Shown: one piece after another, positions 9,319 through 17,950 of the stretch
Layout: the number at the start of each line of letters is the position of its first letter
Position numbering within the stretch: the stretch's first letter is position 1
Assembly (NCBI RefSeq): GCF_900103405.1
Contig: NZ_FNHX01000002.1
Coordinates: 128,496-192,495 of the forward strand
Origin: Polaromonas sp. JS666
GTDB lineage: Bacteria > Pseudomonadota > Gammaproteobacteria > Burkholderiales > Burkholderiaceae_C
Length of the DNA: 64,000 bases
Direction: 5' to 3'
The notes under the pieces: generated by a model
Seen by the model: the letters and a program-made list of their open reading frames with translations, nothing else
The model's database searches: none
What the model was told of the DNA's origin: nothing
Program-made: the position numbers and the translations under genes

Positions 9319-11151
9319 ATGCTTGAGACGCAAAAATCCATGACGACCACCATGCCGCGAACCCGGGCCACGCAACGCCCCACCCCCTACGTTCAGCGCC
9401 TGCGCCCGCTGGCTTTGCTCGCGCCGCTGGCCCTGCTGGCTGCCTGCACCTCCGTTCCGCTGCCGCCATGGACACCGCCTTCGGCACAGCCTGCCACTGT
9501 CGCTCCGGCACCCGCCGCGCCGCGCCCTGCCCCGCCGGCCGCCGTGCAGGTAGCGCCCGTACCGGCCGCGCCGCCCTCCTCGCCCGCCGCCCAGGCTGAG
9601 GCGCCCGCTCCTTACAGCGCCGCCGTTGCCGCCCGCTTCCCGGCGCCTTCGGTGAGCTACAACACACCCGGCCTGCAAGCAGGCCGTAGCAGCTTCACCA
9701 CCCAGGCCGAAATCCAGGCCTGGCTGCGGGAACAGGCGGCGGCCGCCACACGCACGCCGGGCTTGCGAGCCAGCGTGCTGCCGATAGGCCGCTCGCAGCG
9801 CGGCGAAACGCTGGAGGCGCTGGTGCTGACGCGTGCCGGCGGTACGGACCCGGCTGTCATGCAGGCCGCCGGCAAACCCACGGTGCTGCTGGTCGGCCAG
9901 CAGCACGGCGACGAGCCGGCCGGCAGCGAGGCGCTGTTGGTGATCGCGCGCGAACTCGCGCAGGGCCTGCTGCAGCCGGCGCTCGAGCGCATCAACGTGG
10001 TCATCGTTCCGCGCGGCAATCCCGACGGCGCCGCCATCGACCAGCGCGCCACCAGTGGCGGCCTGGACATGAACCGCGACCACCTGCTGCTGAACACACC
10101 CGAAGCCCAGGCACTGGCCCGGCTGGCCCGCGACTACAACCCGACCGTGGTGGTCGATGCCCATGAATACACGGTGGTGGGCCGCTACCTGCAGAAATTC
10201 GGCGCGGTGCAGAAGTTCGACGCGCTGTTCCAGTACGCCACCACCGCCAACCTGCCCGAGTTTTTGACCAAGGCCGCCGAAGAGTGGTACCGCCGCCCGC
10301 TGCTGGCCGCGCTCAAGGGCCAGAACCTCAGCAGCGAGTGGTACTACACCACCTCCAGCGACCTGGCCGACAAAAAAATCTCCATGGGGGGCACCCAGCC
10401 CGACACCGGCCGTAACGTGAGCGGGCTGAAAAACGCCATCAGCCTGCTGATCGAGACGCGCGGCGTCGGCATAGGCCGGCTGCATATCCAGCGGCGCGTG
10501 CACACCCAGGTCACGGCCATCACCAGCGTGCTGGCCAGCACCGCCCAGCGCGCGGGCGAGTTGCAGCAGCTGCGCCCCTACCTCGACAAGGAAGTTAGCA
10601 CCCAGGCCTGCAAGGAGCAGGCCATCGTCGAAGCCGCCCCCACCGCCGCCCAGTACGAACTGCTGATGCTGGACCCGGTCACCGGCGCCGACAAGGCCGT
10701 CAGCGTGGACTGGGATTCCGCGCTGGCGTTGCGCACCCTGAAGGCCCGGGCCCGCCCCTGCGGCTACTGGCTGTCGGCCGCGTCCACCGTGGCCGTCGAC
10801 AGGCTGCGCCTGCACGGCGTGCAGGTCATGCGCGTTGCCGAGCAGGGATCCATGCTGGGCGACAGCTACCGCGAAACGGCCAGCACCTCGGGCGAACGCC
10901 AGGATGTGCGCGGGGCCATCGCCGACGGCAATGCCATCATCAAGGTGCAGGTCAGCCTGGCGCGCGGTGTGGTCGACGTGCCGCGCGGCAGCTACTATGT
11001 GCCGCTCAACCAGCCCATGGCCAACCTCGTGATGGCGGCGCTGGAGCCCGACACCCAGAGCAGCTTTTTTGCCAACCAGATCCTGCAGGGGCTGCAAAGC
11101 ACGGTGCGGGTAATGGCAGACCCCACCATCAAGCTTGAAGAACTGAACTAG
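9319..11151 (+). CDS. M14 family zinc carboxypeptidase-like lipoprotein
   Basis: A 610-residue secreted protein. Its lipoprotein signal ends in LALLAAC (lipid Cys43) and is followed by an Ala/Pro-rich linker (44-100) that would tether it to the envelope. The M14 metallopeptidase core follows: HGDE (His196, Glu199 zinc ligands), MNRD with Arg253, VVDAHEY with the third zinc ligand His282, and LIETRG with catalytic Glu379. All catalytic positions are present, so an active peptidase or amidase is likely. Roughly 190 residues after the core match no domain I recognise. A second ATG at 9340 is an alternative start. The gene stands alone, divergent from dusA. Confidence 0.87.
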   Translation: MLETQKSMTTTMPRTRATQRPTPYVQRLRPLALLAPLALLAACTSVPLPPWTPPSAQPATVAPAPAAPRPAPPAAVQVAPVPAAPPSSPAAQAEAPAPYSAAVAARFPAPSVSYNTPGLQAGRSSFTTQAEIQAWLREQAAAATRTPGLRASVLPIGRSQRGETLEALVLTRAGGTDPAVMQAAGKPTVLLVGQQHGDEPAGSEALLVIARELAQGLLQPALERINVVIVPRGNPDGAAIDQRATSGGLDMNRDHLLLNTPEAQALARLARDYNPTVVVDAHEYTVVGRYLQKFGAVQKFDALFQYATTANLPEFLTKAAEEWYRRPLLAALKGQNLSSEWYYTTSSDLADKKISMGGTQPDTGRNVSGLKNAISLLIETRGVGIGRLHIQRRVHTQVTAITSVLASTAQRAGELQQLRPYLDKEVSTQACKEQAIVEAAPTAAQYELLMLDPVTGADKAVSVDWDSALALRTLKARARPCGYWLSAASTVAVDRLRLHGVQVMRVAEQGSMLGDSYRETASTSGERQDVRGAIADGNAIIKVQVSLARGVVDVPRGSYYVPLNQPMANLVMAALEPDTQSSFFANQILQGLQSTVRVMADPTIKLEELN

Positions 11152-11496
11152 CTCCTACGGCCACATGACTGCATGTAGCTTGCAGCTCATTGCACTACTG
11201 AAACTCTTCATGCAAGCATGAGCCGTGGAACCGGCTTTGCCGGGCCACAGGCGGGCGGCCCCCGAGGGGCTGGAGCCCGCGGCTCCAAGCCTGCTTGCGC
11301 AGGCTTGGACGGGCGACAGAGGCGAAGCGTCTCGCGAGCCGCGGCCTGCAAGGCCTCGGGAGCTACACGCAGTGAGCGACCGTGGGGGCCTTGACGTTCA
11401 TGTCTTACAGGAAGAGGATGTAAGCGCTGACCGGAAATACCCAGTTTCCGCGCCTTAATGATTCGTTGTTGCAACGCAAGCATGAAAGGATTCGCC
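11152..11496. other. Intergenic region with dispersed GC-rich repeat
   Basis: A 345-bp gap with no convincing gene; the open frames inside are low-complexity. It holds copy 1 of a repeat also present near 23.9 kb, followed by several short GC-rich inverted motifs (for example AAGCCTGCTTGCGCAGGCTT near 11287-11307). A Shine-Dalgarno AAGGA (11486-11490) at the end serves the next gene. Confidence 0.5.
11222..11263 (+). repeat. Dispersed intergenic repeat, copy 1
   Basis: The core TGGAACCGGCTTTGCCGGGC, followed by ACAGGCG and GGCGGCCCCC, recurs in inverted orientation at 23916-23958 with only two substitutions and a 2-base indel. The core itself is a stem (CCGGC/GCCGG). Its intergenic location and palindromic character fit a REP/BIME-like element. 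Confidence 0.65.
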
Positions 11497-11892
11497 ATGA
11501 AGCACTTTGAGCTGACCAAAAAAATGCTCAGTATGGGCGGTGTGTTTTACCCCACCGGATACGCCTTCATCATGTTCCCGGACGCCGAAGACGCCAAACA
11601 AGTGGCGCATGAGCTGGAAGTGGGCAGCGACGGCGTCATGCTGCTGACGCCGGAAGACATCATCGCCGACCTCGGCCGCGCCGATGGCCATTCGGACGTG
11701 CACCTGCCGCGCGTCGGCACGGAGGGCGCCACCGTCCACAAATACGTGGACCTGGCCCGCGAGGGCCACCATGCGCTGATGATTCCCGTGCCCAACAAGG
11801 ATGCCACGGAACGCATCATGGAGGTGGTGCGCAAAGTGCCTTTCTCTTACGCGCAGAAGTACCACAGCCTGGCCATTGAAGACCTCGAATAG
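11497..11892 (+). CDS. Conserved-looking hypothetical protein, 131 residues
   Basis: I do not recognise the family. The ATG at 11497 is chosen because AAGGA lies six bases upstream; an upstream in-frame start at 11458 has no ribosome site. The protein is soluble and mixed alpha/beta, with no signal peptide. It begins MKHFELTKKMLSMGGVFYPTG and later has the acidic run FPDAEDAKQVAHELE, and VPNKDATERIMEVVRKVPF near the end. The spacing of hydrophobic strands and the two similar helices would suit a small ferredoxin-like or ACT-like fold, but that is a guess. Codon use matches its neighbours, so it is probably a genuine gene of the lineage. Confidence 0.75.
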   Translation: MKHFELTKKMLSMGGVFYPTGYAFIMFPDAEDAKQVAHELEVGSDGVMLLTPEDIIADLGRADGHSDVHLPRVGTEGATVHKYVDLAREGHHALMIPVPNKDATERIMEVVRKVPFSYAQKYHSLAIEDLE

Positions 11893-11968
11893 AGAGGCTG
11901 CCCCGCAAGATGCGGGGGCAATCCTTGCCGGTTGAAAGCCCTGGCGGGTTTGAGGCACACTGCGCCTC

Positions 11969-12478
11969 ATGCCATCGACACCGACACCCCGCACCCGGCA
12001 ACTGATTGAACAGCTGCAACTGCAGCCCCACCCGGAAGGCGGCTGGTACCGCGAGGTGTTCCGCTCCGCGGGCGAGGTGGCGCCGCAGGACGGCAGGCCC
12101 GCGCGCAGCGCCCTGACCTCGATTTATTTCCTGCTCGAAACCGCGCAGCACTCGCGCTGGCACCGCGTGCTGTCCGACGAGGCCTGGGTGCACCTGGAAG
12201 GCGCGCCGCTGGACCTCTGGACCTGGGACGCGGCGGACAGCCGCCTGCACAGCGTGGTCCTGGGCCCCGTGAGCACCGCCACCCTGCCCCAACATGTCGT
12301 GGCGGCCGGCTTGTGGCAAGCCGCCAGGCCCCGAGCCGCTGATGCCGCGGGCTACACACTGGTGGCCTGCATGGTCGGGCCGGGCTTTGATTTTTCGGAC
12401 TTCAGCATGATGACGCCGGGCGGCAGCGAAGCGCGGCGTCTCGCCGCCGACCACCCGCAGCTGGCCTACCTGATCTGA
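11969..12478 (+). CDS. Cupin domain protein (Cupin_5 / DUF985)
   Basis: A 169-residue single-domain cupin of the DUF985 family, recognised by LQPHPEGGWYREVFRS near the N-terminus, SIYFLLE, SRWHRVLSDEAWVHLEG and VACMVGPGFDFSDFSM near the end. The family binds sugar-nucleotide-like ligands in structures but its reaction is unknown. It lies between an unrecognised gene and a GST and may be transcribed with the GST (24 bp gap). The start codon is the first ATG; no strong ribosome site is visible. Confidence 0.88.
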   Translation: MPSTPTPRTRQLIEQLQLQPHPEGGWYREVFRSAGEVAPQDGRPARSALTSIYFLLETAQHSRWHRVLSDEAWVHLEGAPLDLWTWDAADSRLHSVVLGPVSTATLPQHVVAAGLWQAARPRAADAAGYTLVACMVGPGFDFSDFSMMTPGGSEARRLAADHPQLAYLI

Positions 12479-12502
12479 CGCACTTCTTTTTTGAGGATTC
12501 CC

Positions 12503-13222
12503 ATGATTGACCTGCATTACTGGCCCACGCCCAACGGCTGGAAGATCTCCATCATGCTGGAGGAATGCGGCCTGCCCTACCGCCTGCACCCGGTCAACAT
12601 CGGCAAGGGCGAGCAGTTCGCGCCGGACTTCCTGGCCATCAGCCCCAACAACCGCATGCCGGCCATCGTCGACCACGCACCCGCCGGCGGCGGCGCACCC
12701 GTGGCGATATTTGAAAGCGGTGCCATCCTGCTTTACCTGGCCGAAAAAAGCGGCCGCTTCCTGCCCTCAGGCCTGCGCGAGCGCTACCAGGCCCTGCAAT
12801 GGCTGATGTGGCAGATGGGCGGCCTGGGCCCCATGGCCGGGCAAAACGGCCACTTTCTTTTGTACGCGCCCGAAAAGATTCCTTACGCCATAGACCGCTA
12901 CGGCAAGGAGGTGGACCGCCTTTACGGTGTGCTCGATGCGCAGCTGGCGCGCACGGGCGCGTTTGTGGCCGGCGCCGATTACTCCATTGCCGACATGGCC
13001 ATCTTCCCCTGGGTGCGCACCCACAAGGCGCAGCAGGTGGACCTGCAAAAATTTCCGCATGTGCAGCGCTGGTACGACGCCCTGTTCGAGAGGCTGGCCA
13101 TCAAACGCGGGCTGGACCTGGGCAAGGAACTGCGCGCGCCGGCCCTGACCGAAGAGGCGCGCAAGGCCCTGTTCGGCCAGACCGCGCAAAGCGTGCGCGA
13201 AGGCGCGCACAAGATGTCCTGA
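12503..13222 (+). CDS. Glutathione S-transferase, Nu class (YfcG/YghU-like)
   Basis: A 239-residue cytosolic GST. The thioredoxin-like N-domain starts MIDLHYWPTPNGWKISIML; the TPNGWK stretch is typical of Nu-class enzymes, which act as disulfide-bond reductases using two GSH. NNRMPAIVD and FESGAILLYLAEK form the GSH-binding part, and the helical C-domain has FVAGADYSIADMAIFPWV. The ATG at 12503 has GAGG six bases upstream and is preferred over an upstream TTG. Thirty-six bases later a thioredoxin-fold isomerase starts, so the two probably share a transcript and a thiol-related role. Confidence 0.9.
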   Translation: MIDLHYWPTPNGWKISIMLEECGLPYRLHPVNIGKGEQFAPDFLAISPNNRMPAIVDHAPAGGGAPVAIFESGAILLYLAEKSGRFLPSGLRERYQALQWLMWQMGGLGPMAGQNGHFLLYAPEKIPYAIDRYGKEVDRLYGVLDAQLARTGAFVAGADYSIADMAIFPWVRTHKAQQVDLQKFPHVQRWYDALFERLAIKRGLDLGKELRAPALTEEARKALFGQTAQSVREGAHKMS

Positions 13223-13258
13223 CCTTCCCAACAAAGAAACAGCCCCAAGAGACACACC

Positions 13259-13879
13259 ATGATTGAATTTTTCTTCGACTGCTCCAGCCCCTGGACCTAC
13301 ATCGCCTTTCGCAACATCCAGCCGCTGGCGGCCGAACTCCAGGAGGGCATCAACTGGAAGCCCGTGCTGGTCGGCGGCATCTTCAACAGCGTCAACAAAG
13401 GCATTTACGCAGCGCGCGAAGACATGGACACGCCCAAGAACCGCTACATGCTCAAGGATGTGCGCGACAACGCGCGCGAAGCCGGCCTGAAGATCGCCTT
13501 TCCGCCCAGGATATTCCCGGTCAACAGCGTCAAGGCCATGCGCGGCTGCCTGTGGATCGCGCAGGATGCCGCGGCGCAGCCTCACTACCTGGCGTTCATC
13601 GAAGCCACCTTCGCGGCCTATTTCACGCGCGAGGAAGACATCTCGCAGGACGAGGTGCTGGCCGCGATTTGCCGGCAGGTGGGCATTGATGCCGAAGCGT
13701 TTCTCGCGGGCATCGCCAGACCCGACATCAAGGAGCAACTCAAGGCCAACACCGACGAAGCCATACGCCGGGGCGCCTTCGGCTCGCCCACCTTTTTTGT
13801 GGGCGAGGACATGTACTTCGGCAACGACAGGCTGCCACTGGTGCGCTCGGCCGTGCTGCGGGCCAGGGCGAAGAACTAG
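13259..13879 (+). CDS. DsbA-family 2-hydroxychromene-2-carboxylate isomerase-like protein
   Basis: A 206-residue DsbA-like thioredoxin-fold protein of the HCCA isomerase/GST kappa group. FFFDCSSPWTYIAF at the N-terminus replaces a CxxC with the Ser-containing GSH-activating loop, and GAFGSPTFFVGEDMYFGNDRL at the C-terminus is the family signature. Related enzymes isomerise 2-hydroxychromene-2-carboxylate in naphthalene degradation with glutathione. No naphthalene genes occur nearby, so the substrate is open. It is downstream of a GST and convergent with the MocR gene. Confidence 0.88.
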   Translation: MIEFFFDCSSPWTYIAFRNIQPLAAELQEGINWKPVLVGGIFNSVNKGIYAAREDMDTPKNRYMLKDVRDNAREAGLKIAFPPRIFPVNSVKAMRGCLWIAQDAAAQPHYLAFIEATFAAYFTREEDISQDEVLAAICRQVGIDAEAFLAGIARPDIKEQLKANTDEAIRRGAFGSPTFFVGEDMYFGNDRLPLVRSAVLRARAKN

Positions 13880-13888
13880 GCCGCGCGC

Positions 13889-15223
13889 TCACCAGGCCTG
13901 CGCATCTACAGCGCGCCTGACTTTTTGCAGCGCCTCGCGCAGCGTTTCCAGCGCTACCGAGCCCAGGGCCAGTCGGATGGCATGCGGCACCTGGGCGGTG
14001 GTCGCAAAGGCTTCGGCCGTGGACACCGAAATCCCCTCGCGCATGAGCGCCGCGGCAAGCTTGTCGGCCCGCTGCTCCTCCACCATCGGCAGCCAGACAA
14101 AATAAGACGCCGGATGGCGCACACAGCGCAGCCCCGCGAAGACCTCGGCGGCAATCCTCTGGCGGGCTTCAGCATCGCCGCGTTTTTCCGATTCGAGGCG
14201 GGCGACCGTGCCGTCTTCCAGCCAGCCGCAGGCCAGCGCCGTCATCACGCCGGGTGTGTTCCAGGTGCTGGCCCTGATCGCGCGCTCCAGCCCGGGGACA
14301 TCGTCAGCGGGCGCGGCAACAAAGCCGACGCGCAAACCGGTCGCCACACTCTTGGAAAGCCCTGACACATAAACCGTAATTTCGGGGGCCAGCGCCGCCA
14401 GCGGGGCTGGCGGGTCCTGGGCGAGAAAAGCATAGGCCGCATCCTCGATGATGAGCAGGCCATGGCGCCGGGCAATGGCCACCAGCTGGCGCCGGCGGCT
14501 CGCGCCCATGACCCAGCCCAGGGGGTTGTGCAGCGTCGGCATCGCATAGACGGCGCGCACACGCCGGCGCCGGCACAGGCGTTCCAGCGCATCCAGGTCG
14601 GGGCCGTTGCCGGCCGCCGGAATCGGCGCGAGTTCCAGGCGATGCGCCTGGGCCAGCACCTTGAAGCCCGGATAGCTCAGCGCGTCGGCCGCGACCACAT
14701 CGCCCGGCTGCAGCAGCGCCATGGCGGTGATGGCCAGGCCCTGCTGGGCGCCGTTCACAATCATCACCTGGTCCGCGCCAACGCTCAAGCCCCGGGATGC
14801 GAGGTGGCGCGCCATGGCCGCTCGCTCATGCGGGCGCCCTCCGTGCGGCTGGTAGCGCAGCTGGGCCTCCAGGTCGCCGGAGGCGGCAAGCTGGCGCAAG
14901 CCTTCCCGCAACAACTCGGCCTGGCCCGGCAGCGAGGGGTAGTTGAAGTTCAGGTCCACCATGCCCGAAGCCACGACGTGCTGGTCTATGCCCAGTTCGC
15001 GCGCAAGCGTGCTCTCCCTGACAAAGGTGCCGCGGCCGGTTTCGCCGCTGACCAGGCCCATGGCCCCGAGCTCCGCATAAACGCGCGTCGCCGTCACCAG
15101 CGCCAGGCCATGCTGTTCGGCGAGCCGGCGGTGGGTGGGCAGGCGCGTGCCCGGCGGCAATCGCCCCGCGCGAATGTCCGCCGCGAGCGTATCAACCAGT
15201 TGTTTGTAGCGGGCCTGGGCCAT
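13889..15223 (-). CDS. MocR-type regulator (GntR wHTH fused to class-I aminotransferase fold)
   Basis: This 444-residue protein has a wHTH (about 1-70; AGRLPPGTRLPTHRRLAEQHGL, GRGTFVRE) followed by an aminotransferase-like PLP domain. MIVNGAQQGL, IIEDAAYAFL and SGLSKSVATGLRVGF are visible; the last holds the PLP lysine. MocR proteins sense PLP or amino compounds and usually control a divergent gene. The ATG at 15223 is chosen; an upstream TTG lies inside the palindromic operator. The divergent target would be the DJ-1/PfpI gene. Confidence 0.92.
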   Translation of the reverse strand: MAQARYKQLVDTLAADIRAGRLPPGTRLPTHRRLAEQHGLALVTATRVYAELGAMGLVSGETGRGTFVRESTLARELGIDQHVVASGMVDLNFNYPSLPGQAELLREGLRQLAASGDLEAQLRYQPHGGRPHERAAMARHLASRGLSVGADQVMIVNGAQQGLAITAMALLQPGDVVAADALSYPGFKVLAQAHRLELAPIPAAGNGPDLDALERLCRRRRVRAVYAMPTLHNPLGWVMGASRRRQLVAIARRHGLLIIEDAAYAFLAQDPPAPLAALAPEITVYVSGLSKSVATGLRVGFVAAPADDVPGLERAIRASTWNTPGVMTALACGWLEDGTVARLESEKRGDAEARQRIAAEVFAGLRCVRHPASYFVWLPMVEEQRADKLAAALMREGISVSTAEAFATTAQVPHAIRLALGSVALETLREALQKVRRAVDAQAW

Positions 15224-15241
15224 AGGGCGATGTATCCATGA

Positions 15242-15277
15242 CAATCATTTGATTGTATTGCGTTGCATGTCTACGAT
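15242..15277 (+). promoter_or_regulatory. Divergent promoter/operator, MocR-DJ-1
   Basis: CAATCA (15242-15247) and TGATTG (15250-15255) form a perfect 6+2+6 palindrome. Reading toward the DJ-1 gene, TTGATT (15249-15254) is separated by exactly 17 bases from TACGAT (15272-15277), a plausible -35/-10 pair overlapping the palindrome. On the other strand TACAAT (15252-15257) could be the -10 for the mocR gene. Binding of the adjacent MocR protein here is inference. Confidence 0.5.
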
Positions 15278-15317
15278 GGCCCCACCTGAATCCATACACC
15301 ACGGAGAAACCGCCACC

Positions 15318-15935
15318 ATGCACATCGCCATCCTCACCTTTGAAGGTTTTAATGAACTCGACTCGCTGATCGCGCTCGGCATCCTCAACCGCGTCAGGAA
15401 GCCGGGCTGGCGCGTGTCGATCGCCAGCCCCACCGCGCGCGTGAAGTCCATGAACGGCGTGGTGCTCGAGGCGCAGGCATCGCTGGCCGAGGCCAGCGCC
15501 GCCGACGCGGTCATCGTCGGCAGCGGCATGCGCACGCGCGAGGTGGTGGCCGATGCGGCCTTGATGGCGCAATTGCGGCTGGACCCTGCGCGGCAACTGC
15601 TGGGCGCGCAGTGTTCGGGCACGCTGGTGCTGGCAAAACTCGGGCTGGTTGCCGGTGTACCAGCCTGCACCGACCTGACGACCAAACCCTGGGTCGAGGA
15701 AGCCGGCGTCACCGTGCTGAACCAGCCTTTTGTGGCCAGGGGCAATGTGGCGACGGCGGGCGGCTGCCTGGCCTCGCAATACCTGGCCGCCTGGGTCATT
15801 GCCCGCCTGGTGGGCCTGGCGGAGGCGCACGGTGCGATGCATTACGTCGCACCCGTGGGAGAAAAAGAAGACTACGTCGCGCGCGCGATGCGCAACATCA
15901 GGCCTTTCATCGACACGCCGCTCGCCACGGCCTGA
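15318..15935 (+). CDS. DJ-1/PfpI family protein
   Basis: A 205-residue class I glutamine amidotransferase-like (DJ-1/PfpI) protein starting MHIAILTFEGFNELDSL. The nucleophile elbow GAQCSGTLVLAKLGLVAG carries the conserved Cys, and the Glu of TFEGFNELDS fits the usual partner acid. The ATG at 15318 follows GGAG at proper spacing; longer starts run through the promoter. Family members include deglycase-like, isocyanide hydratase and regulator-like proteins, and the role here is unassigned. It is divergent from the MocR gene and ends 4 bp from the Kef gene stop. Confidence 0.88.
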   Translation: MHIAILTFEGFNELDSLIALGILNRVRKPGWRVSIASPTARVKSMNGVVLEAQASLAEASAADAVIVGSGMRTREVVADAALMAQLRLDPARQLLGAQCSGTLVLAKLGLVAGVPACTDLTTKPWVEEAGVTVLNQPFVARGNVATAGGCLASQYLAAWVIARLVGLAEAHGAMHYVAPVGEKEDYVARAMRNIRPFIDTPLATA

Positions 15936-15939
15936 AGCA

Positions 15940-17649
15940 CTAGTGGCTTGCGCCCGGCGCCGCGGCCGCGCCGGAGCGCTCCAGCACATGGCGGGTCATG
16001 GACTGGGCAAGTTCCTGCTCGCCGAGGAAGACCTTGCCGGCCTTCTCGCTGTCAAGCAATCGTGCTTCGGCCTCGTTGTGGGTGCGCACCACGATTTCAA
16101 TGGCGGGGTTGAGCGCGCGCGCCGTCGCCACCATCTGCCGCACGTCCAGCGTGTCGGGCGTGGCGATGACCAGCATGCGCGCCTGCGCGATGTGGGCCTG
16201 CACCATCACTTCGGCCTCCACGGCATCACCTGACACGGCAGCCGTTCCCTCGGCCCGCAGCCGCTCCACCGCCTCGCGGTTCTGCTCTGCCACCACAAAG
16301 GGGACGTGGTGCGCCTTGAGCGCCTCGGCAATGCGCCGCCCCACCCGCCCGTAGCCCACCAGCACCACGTGGTTGGACAGATATTTTTCGTCGGTGCTGG
16401 CTGGCAGTTCGGCGGTCGGGTCGTCGCGCGCCTCGAGCTTGCGCGCCAGCGGCGACTTCGCCAGTATCCATTGCTGCAGGGGCTGCACCGCCTTGAACAC
16501 CAGCTGGTTGAGCGCGATGGAAATCAGGGCGCCGGCCAGCACCAGGCTTTGCCCCTCGGGCGGCAGCAGGCCCAGCGAGGCGCCCAGGCCGACCAGGATG
16601 AAGGAGAACTCGCCGATCTGCGCCAGGCTGGCCGAGACCGTGAGCGCCGTGTTGAGCGGGTAGCGGAAAGCCAGCACCAGCACGCCGGCCGCGAGCGTCT
16701 TGCCGACGATGATGATGGCCACTACGGCCAACACCTGCAGCGGCCGCTCCAGCAACACCCAGGGGTCGAACAGCATGCCCACCGACACAAAAAACAGTAC
16801 GGCGAAAGCGTCGCGCAGGGGCAGCGACTCCTCGGCGGCCCGGTGGCTGAACTCGGACTCGCGCATCACCATGCCGGCGAAGAAGGCGCCCAGCGCGAAG
16901 GACACGCCGAACAGCGCCGTGGCGCCGAAGGCGATGCTCACGGCGGCCGCCACCACGCACAGCGTGAACAACTCGCGCGAGCCGGTGCGCTGCACCTGCC
17001 ACAGCACCCACGGAAAAAAGCGCCGCCCCACCACCAGCATCAGGGCCACAAAGCCGCCCACCTGCAGCAAGGTGATGCCCAGCGTTTTCCACAGCGCGTT
17101 GACGTCGGCATCGACCTTGCCCGACAGCCAGCCGCCCAGCGGCGGCAGCAGCACCAGCACAAGCACCATGGCCAGGTCTTCGACGACCAGCCAGCCCACG
17201 GCGATGCGCCCGTTGACCGAATCGAGGATGCCGCGGCTTTCCAGCGCGCGCAGCAGCACCACGGTGCTGGCCACGGAAAGCGAGAGGCCGAACACCAGCG
17301 CGCCGCCCAGGTTCCAGCCCCACCAGTGCGCGAGACCCATGCCCAGGGCGGTGGCCACCGTCATCTGCACGACAGCGCCGGGCACGGCGATCTTGCGCAC
17401 CGCCAGCAGGTCGTCGAGCGAAAAATGCAGGCCCACGCCGAACATCAGCAGCATCACGCCGATTTCAGCAAGCTGGCTGGCGATCTCCGCGTCGGCCACA
17501 AAGCCCGGCGTGAAGGGCCCGATGATCACGCCCGCCAGCAGGTAACCCACCAGCGCGGGCAAACGCAGCCGCACCGCGAGAAAACCAAAAACAAGCGCCA
17601 GGCCCAAGCCGGCGGCGATGGTGCTGATCAGGGAGACGCTGTGGGGCAT
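15940..17649 (-). CDS. Kef-type (CPA2) monovalent cation:proton antiporter with RCK domain, YbaL-like
   Basis: A 569-residue inner-membrane protein. About twelve transmembrane segments form the Na+/H+ exchanger (CPA2) domain (1-390), with GYLLAGVIIGPFTPGF, LLMFGVGLHFSLDDLL and SLAQIGEFSFIL. A cytosolic TrkA-N/RCK nucleotide-binding domain (about 415-540) carries VVLVGYGRVGRRIAEAL. The layout matches YbaL/KefB-like potassium or proton exchangers; ion and ligand are not determined. A MITE-like element ends 31 bp upstream of the start and must lie in the promoter region. AAGGA precedes the ATG. The last codons (GCAAGCCACTAG) coincide with a short repeat motif found in other gaps. Confidence 0.92.
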   Translation of the reverse strand: MPHSVSLISTIAAGLGLALVFGFLAVRLRLPALVGYLLAGVIIGPFTPGFVADAEIASQLAEIGVMLLMFGVGLHFSLDDLLAVRKIAVPGAVVQMTVATALGMGLAHWWGWNLGGALVFGLSLSVASTVVLLRALESRGILDSVNGRIAVGWLVVEDLAMVLVLVLLPPLGGWLSGKVDADVNALWKTLGITLLQVGGFVALMLVVGRRFFPWVLWQVQRTGSRELFTLCVVAAAVSIAFGATALFGVSFALGAFFAGMVMRESEFSHRAAEESLPLRDAFAVLFFVSVGMLFDPWVLLERPLQVLAVVAIIIVGKTLAAGVLVLAFRYPLNTALTVSASLAQIGEFSFILVGLGASLGLLPPEGQSLVLAGALISIALNQLVFKAVQPLQQWILAKSPLARKLEARDDPTAELPASTDEKYLSNHVVLVGYGRVGRRIAEALKAHHVPFVVAEQNREAVERLRAEGTAAVSGDAVEAEVMVQAHIAQARMLVIATPDTLDVRQMVATARALNPAIEIVVRTHNEAEARLLDSEKAGKVFLGEQELAQSMTRHVLERSGAAAAPGASH

Positions 17650-17680
17650 GCGGGAGGGATTCCTTTTGGAGAGTGGTTAA

Positions 17681-17947
17681 GAACCTGTTCACGGCCTAAA
17701 CGGGGCCGCGTTGGGGTGCAATCGGGATGAGTGGGCCGACCGGGACCGCCGCATGGGCTCATGCCCATGCAAGGGCCTGGGTGGCTCAATCGCCCGATTT
17801 CACCCCAACCCGGAGGGCAAGTGCCTTCTCGGGCGGTCTGCGGCGTTGCGGCGCTAGCCCATAGATGAACTATGGGCGGCGCACCGCGCCTTGCATCCCA
17901 TCCCGAGAAGGTACTTGCGCGGCCCCGTTTAGGCCGTGAACAGGTTC
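17681..17947. mobile_element. MITE-like nested palindromic element, 267 bp
   Basis: Perfect 30-bp terminal inverted repeats (17681-17710 and 17918-17947, outer end GAACCTGTTCACGG) enclose two further nested inverted repeats. These are 17710-17726 with 17793-17809 (16/17) and 17817-17833 with 17902-17918 (16/17). Each encloses its own perfect 8-bp hairpin (17751-17770, GCATGGGC stem; 17857-17877, GCCCATAG stem). TAA occurs directly at both ends (17678-17680 and 17948-17950), a possible 3-bp target duplication. There is no transposase gene. It sits immediately upstream of the Kef gene. Confidence 0.8.
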
Positions 17948-17950
17948 TAA

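Noticed and set aside
11225-11458. 77-codon frame in the repeat-bearing gap
   Set aside because: Pro/Ala/Arg-rich, made of repeat sequence, with no ribosome site.
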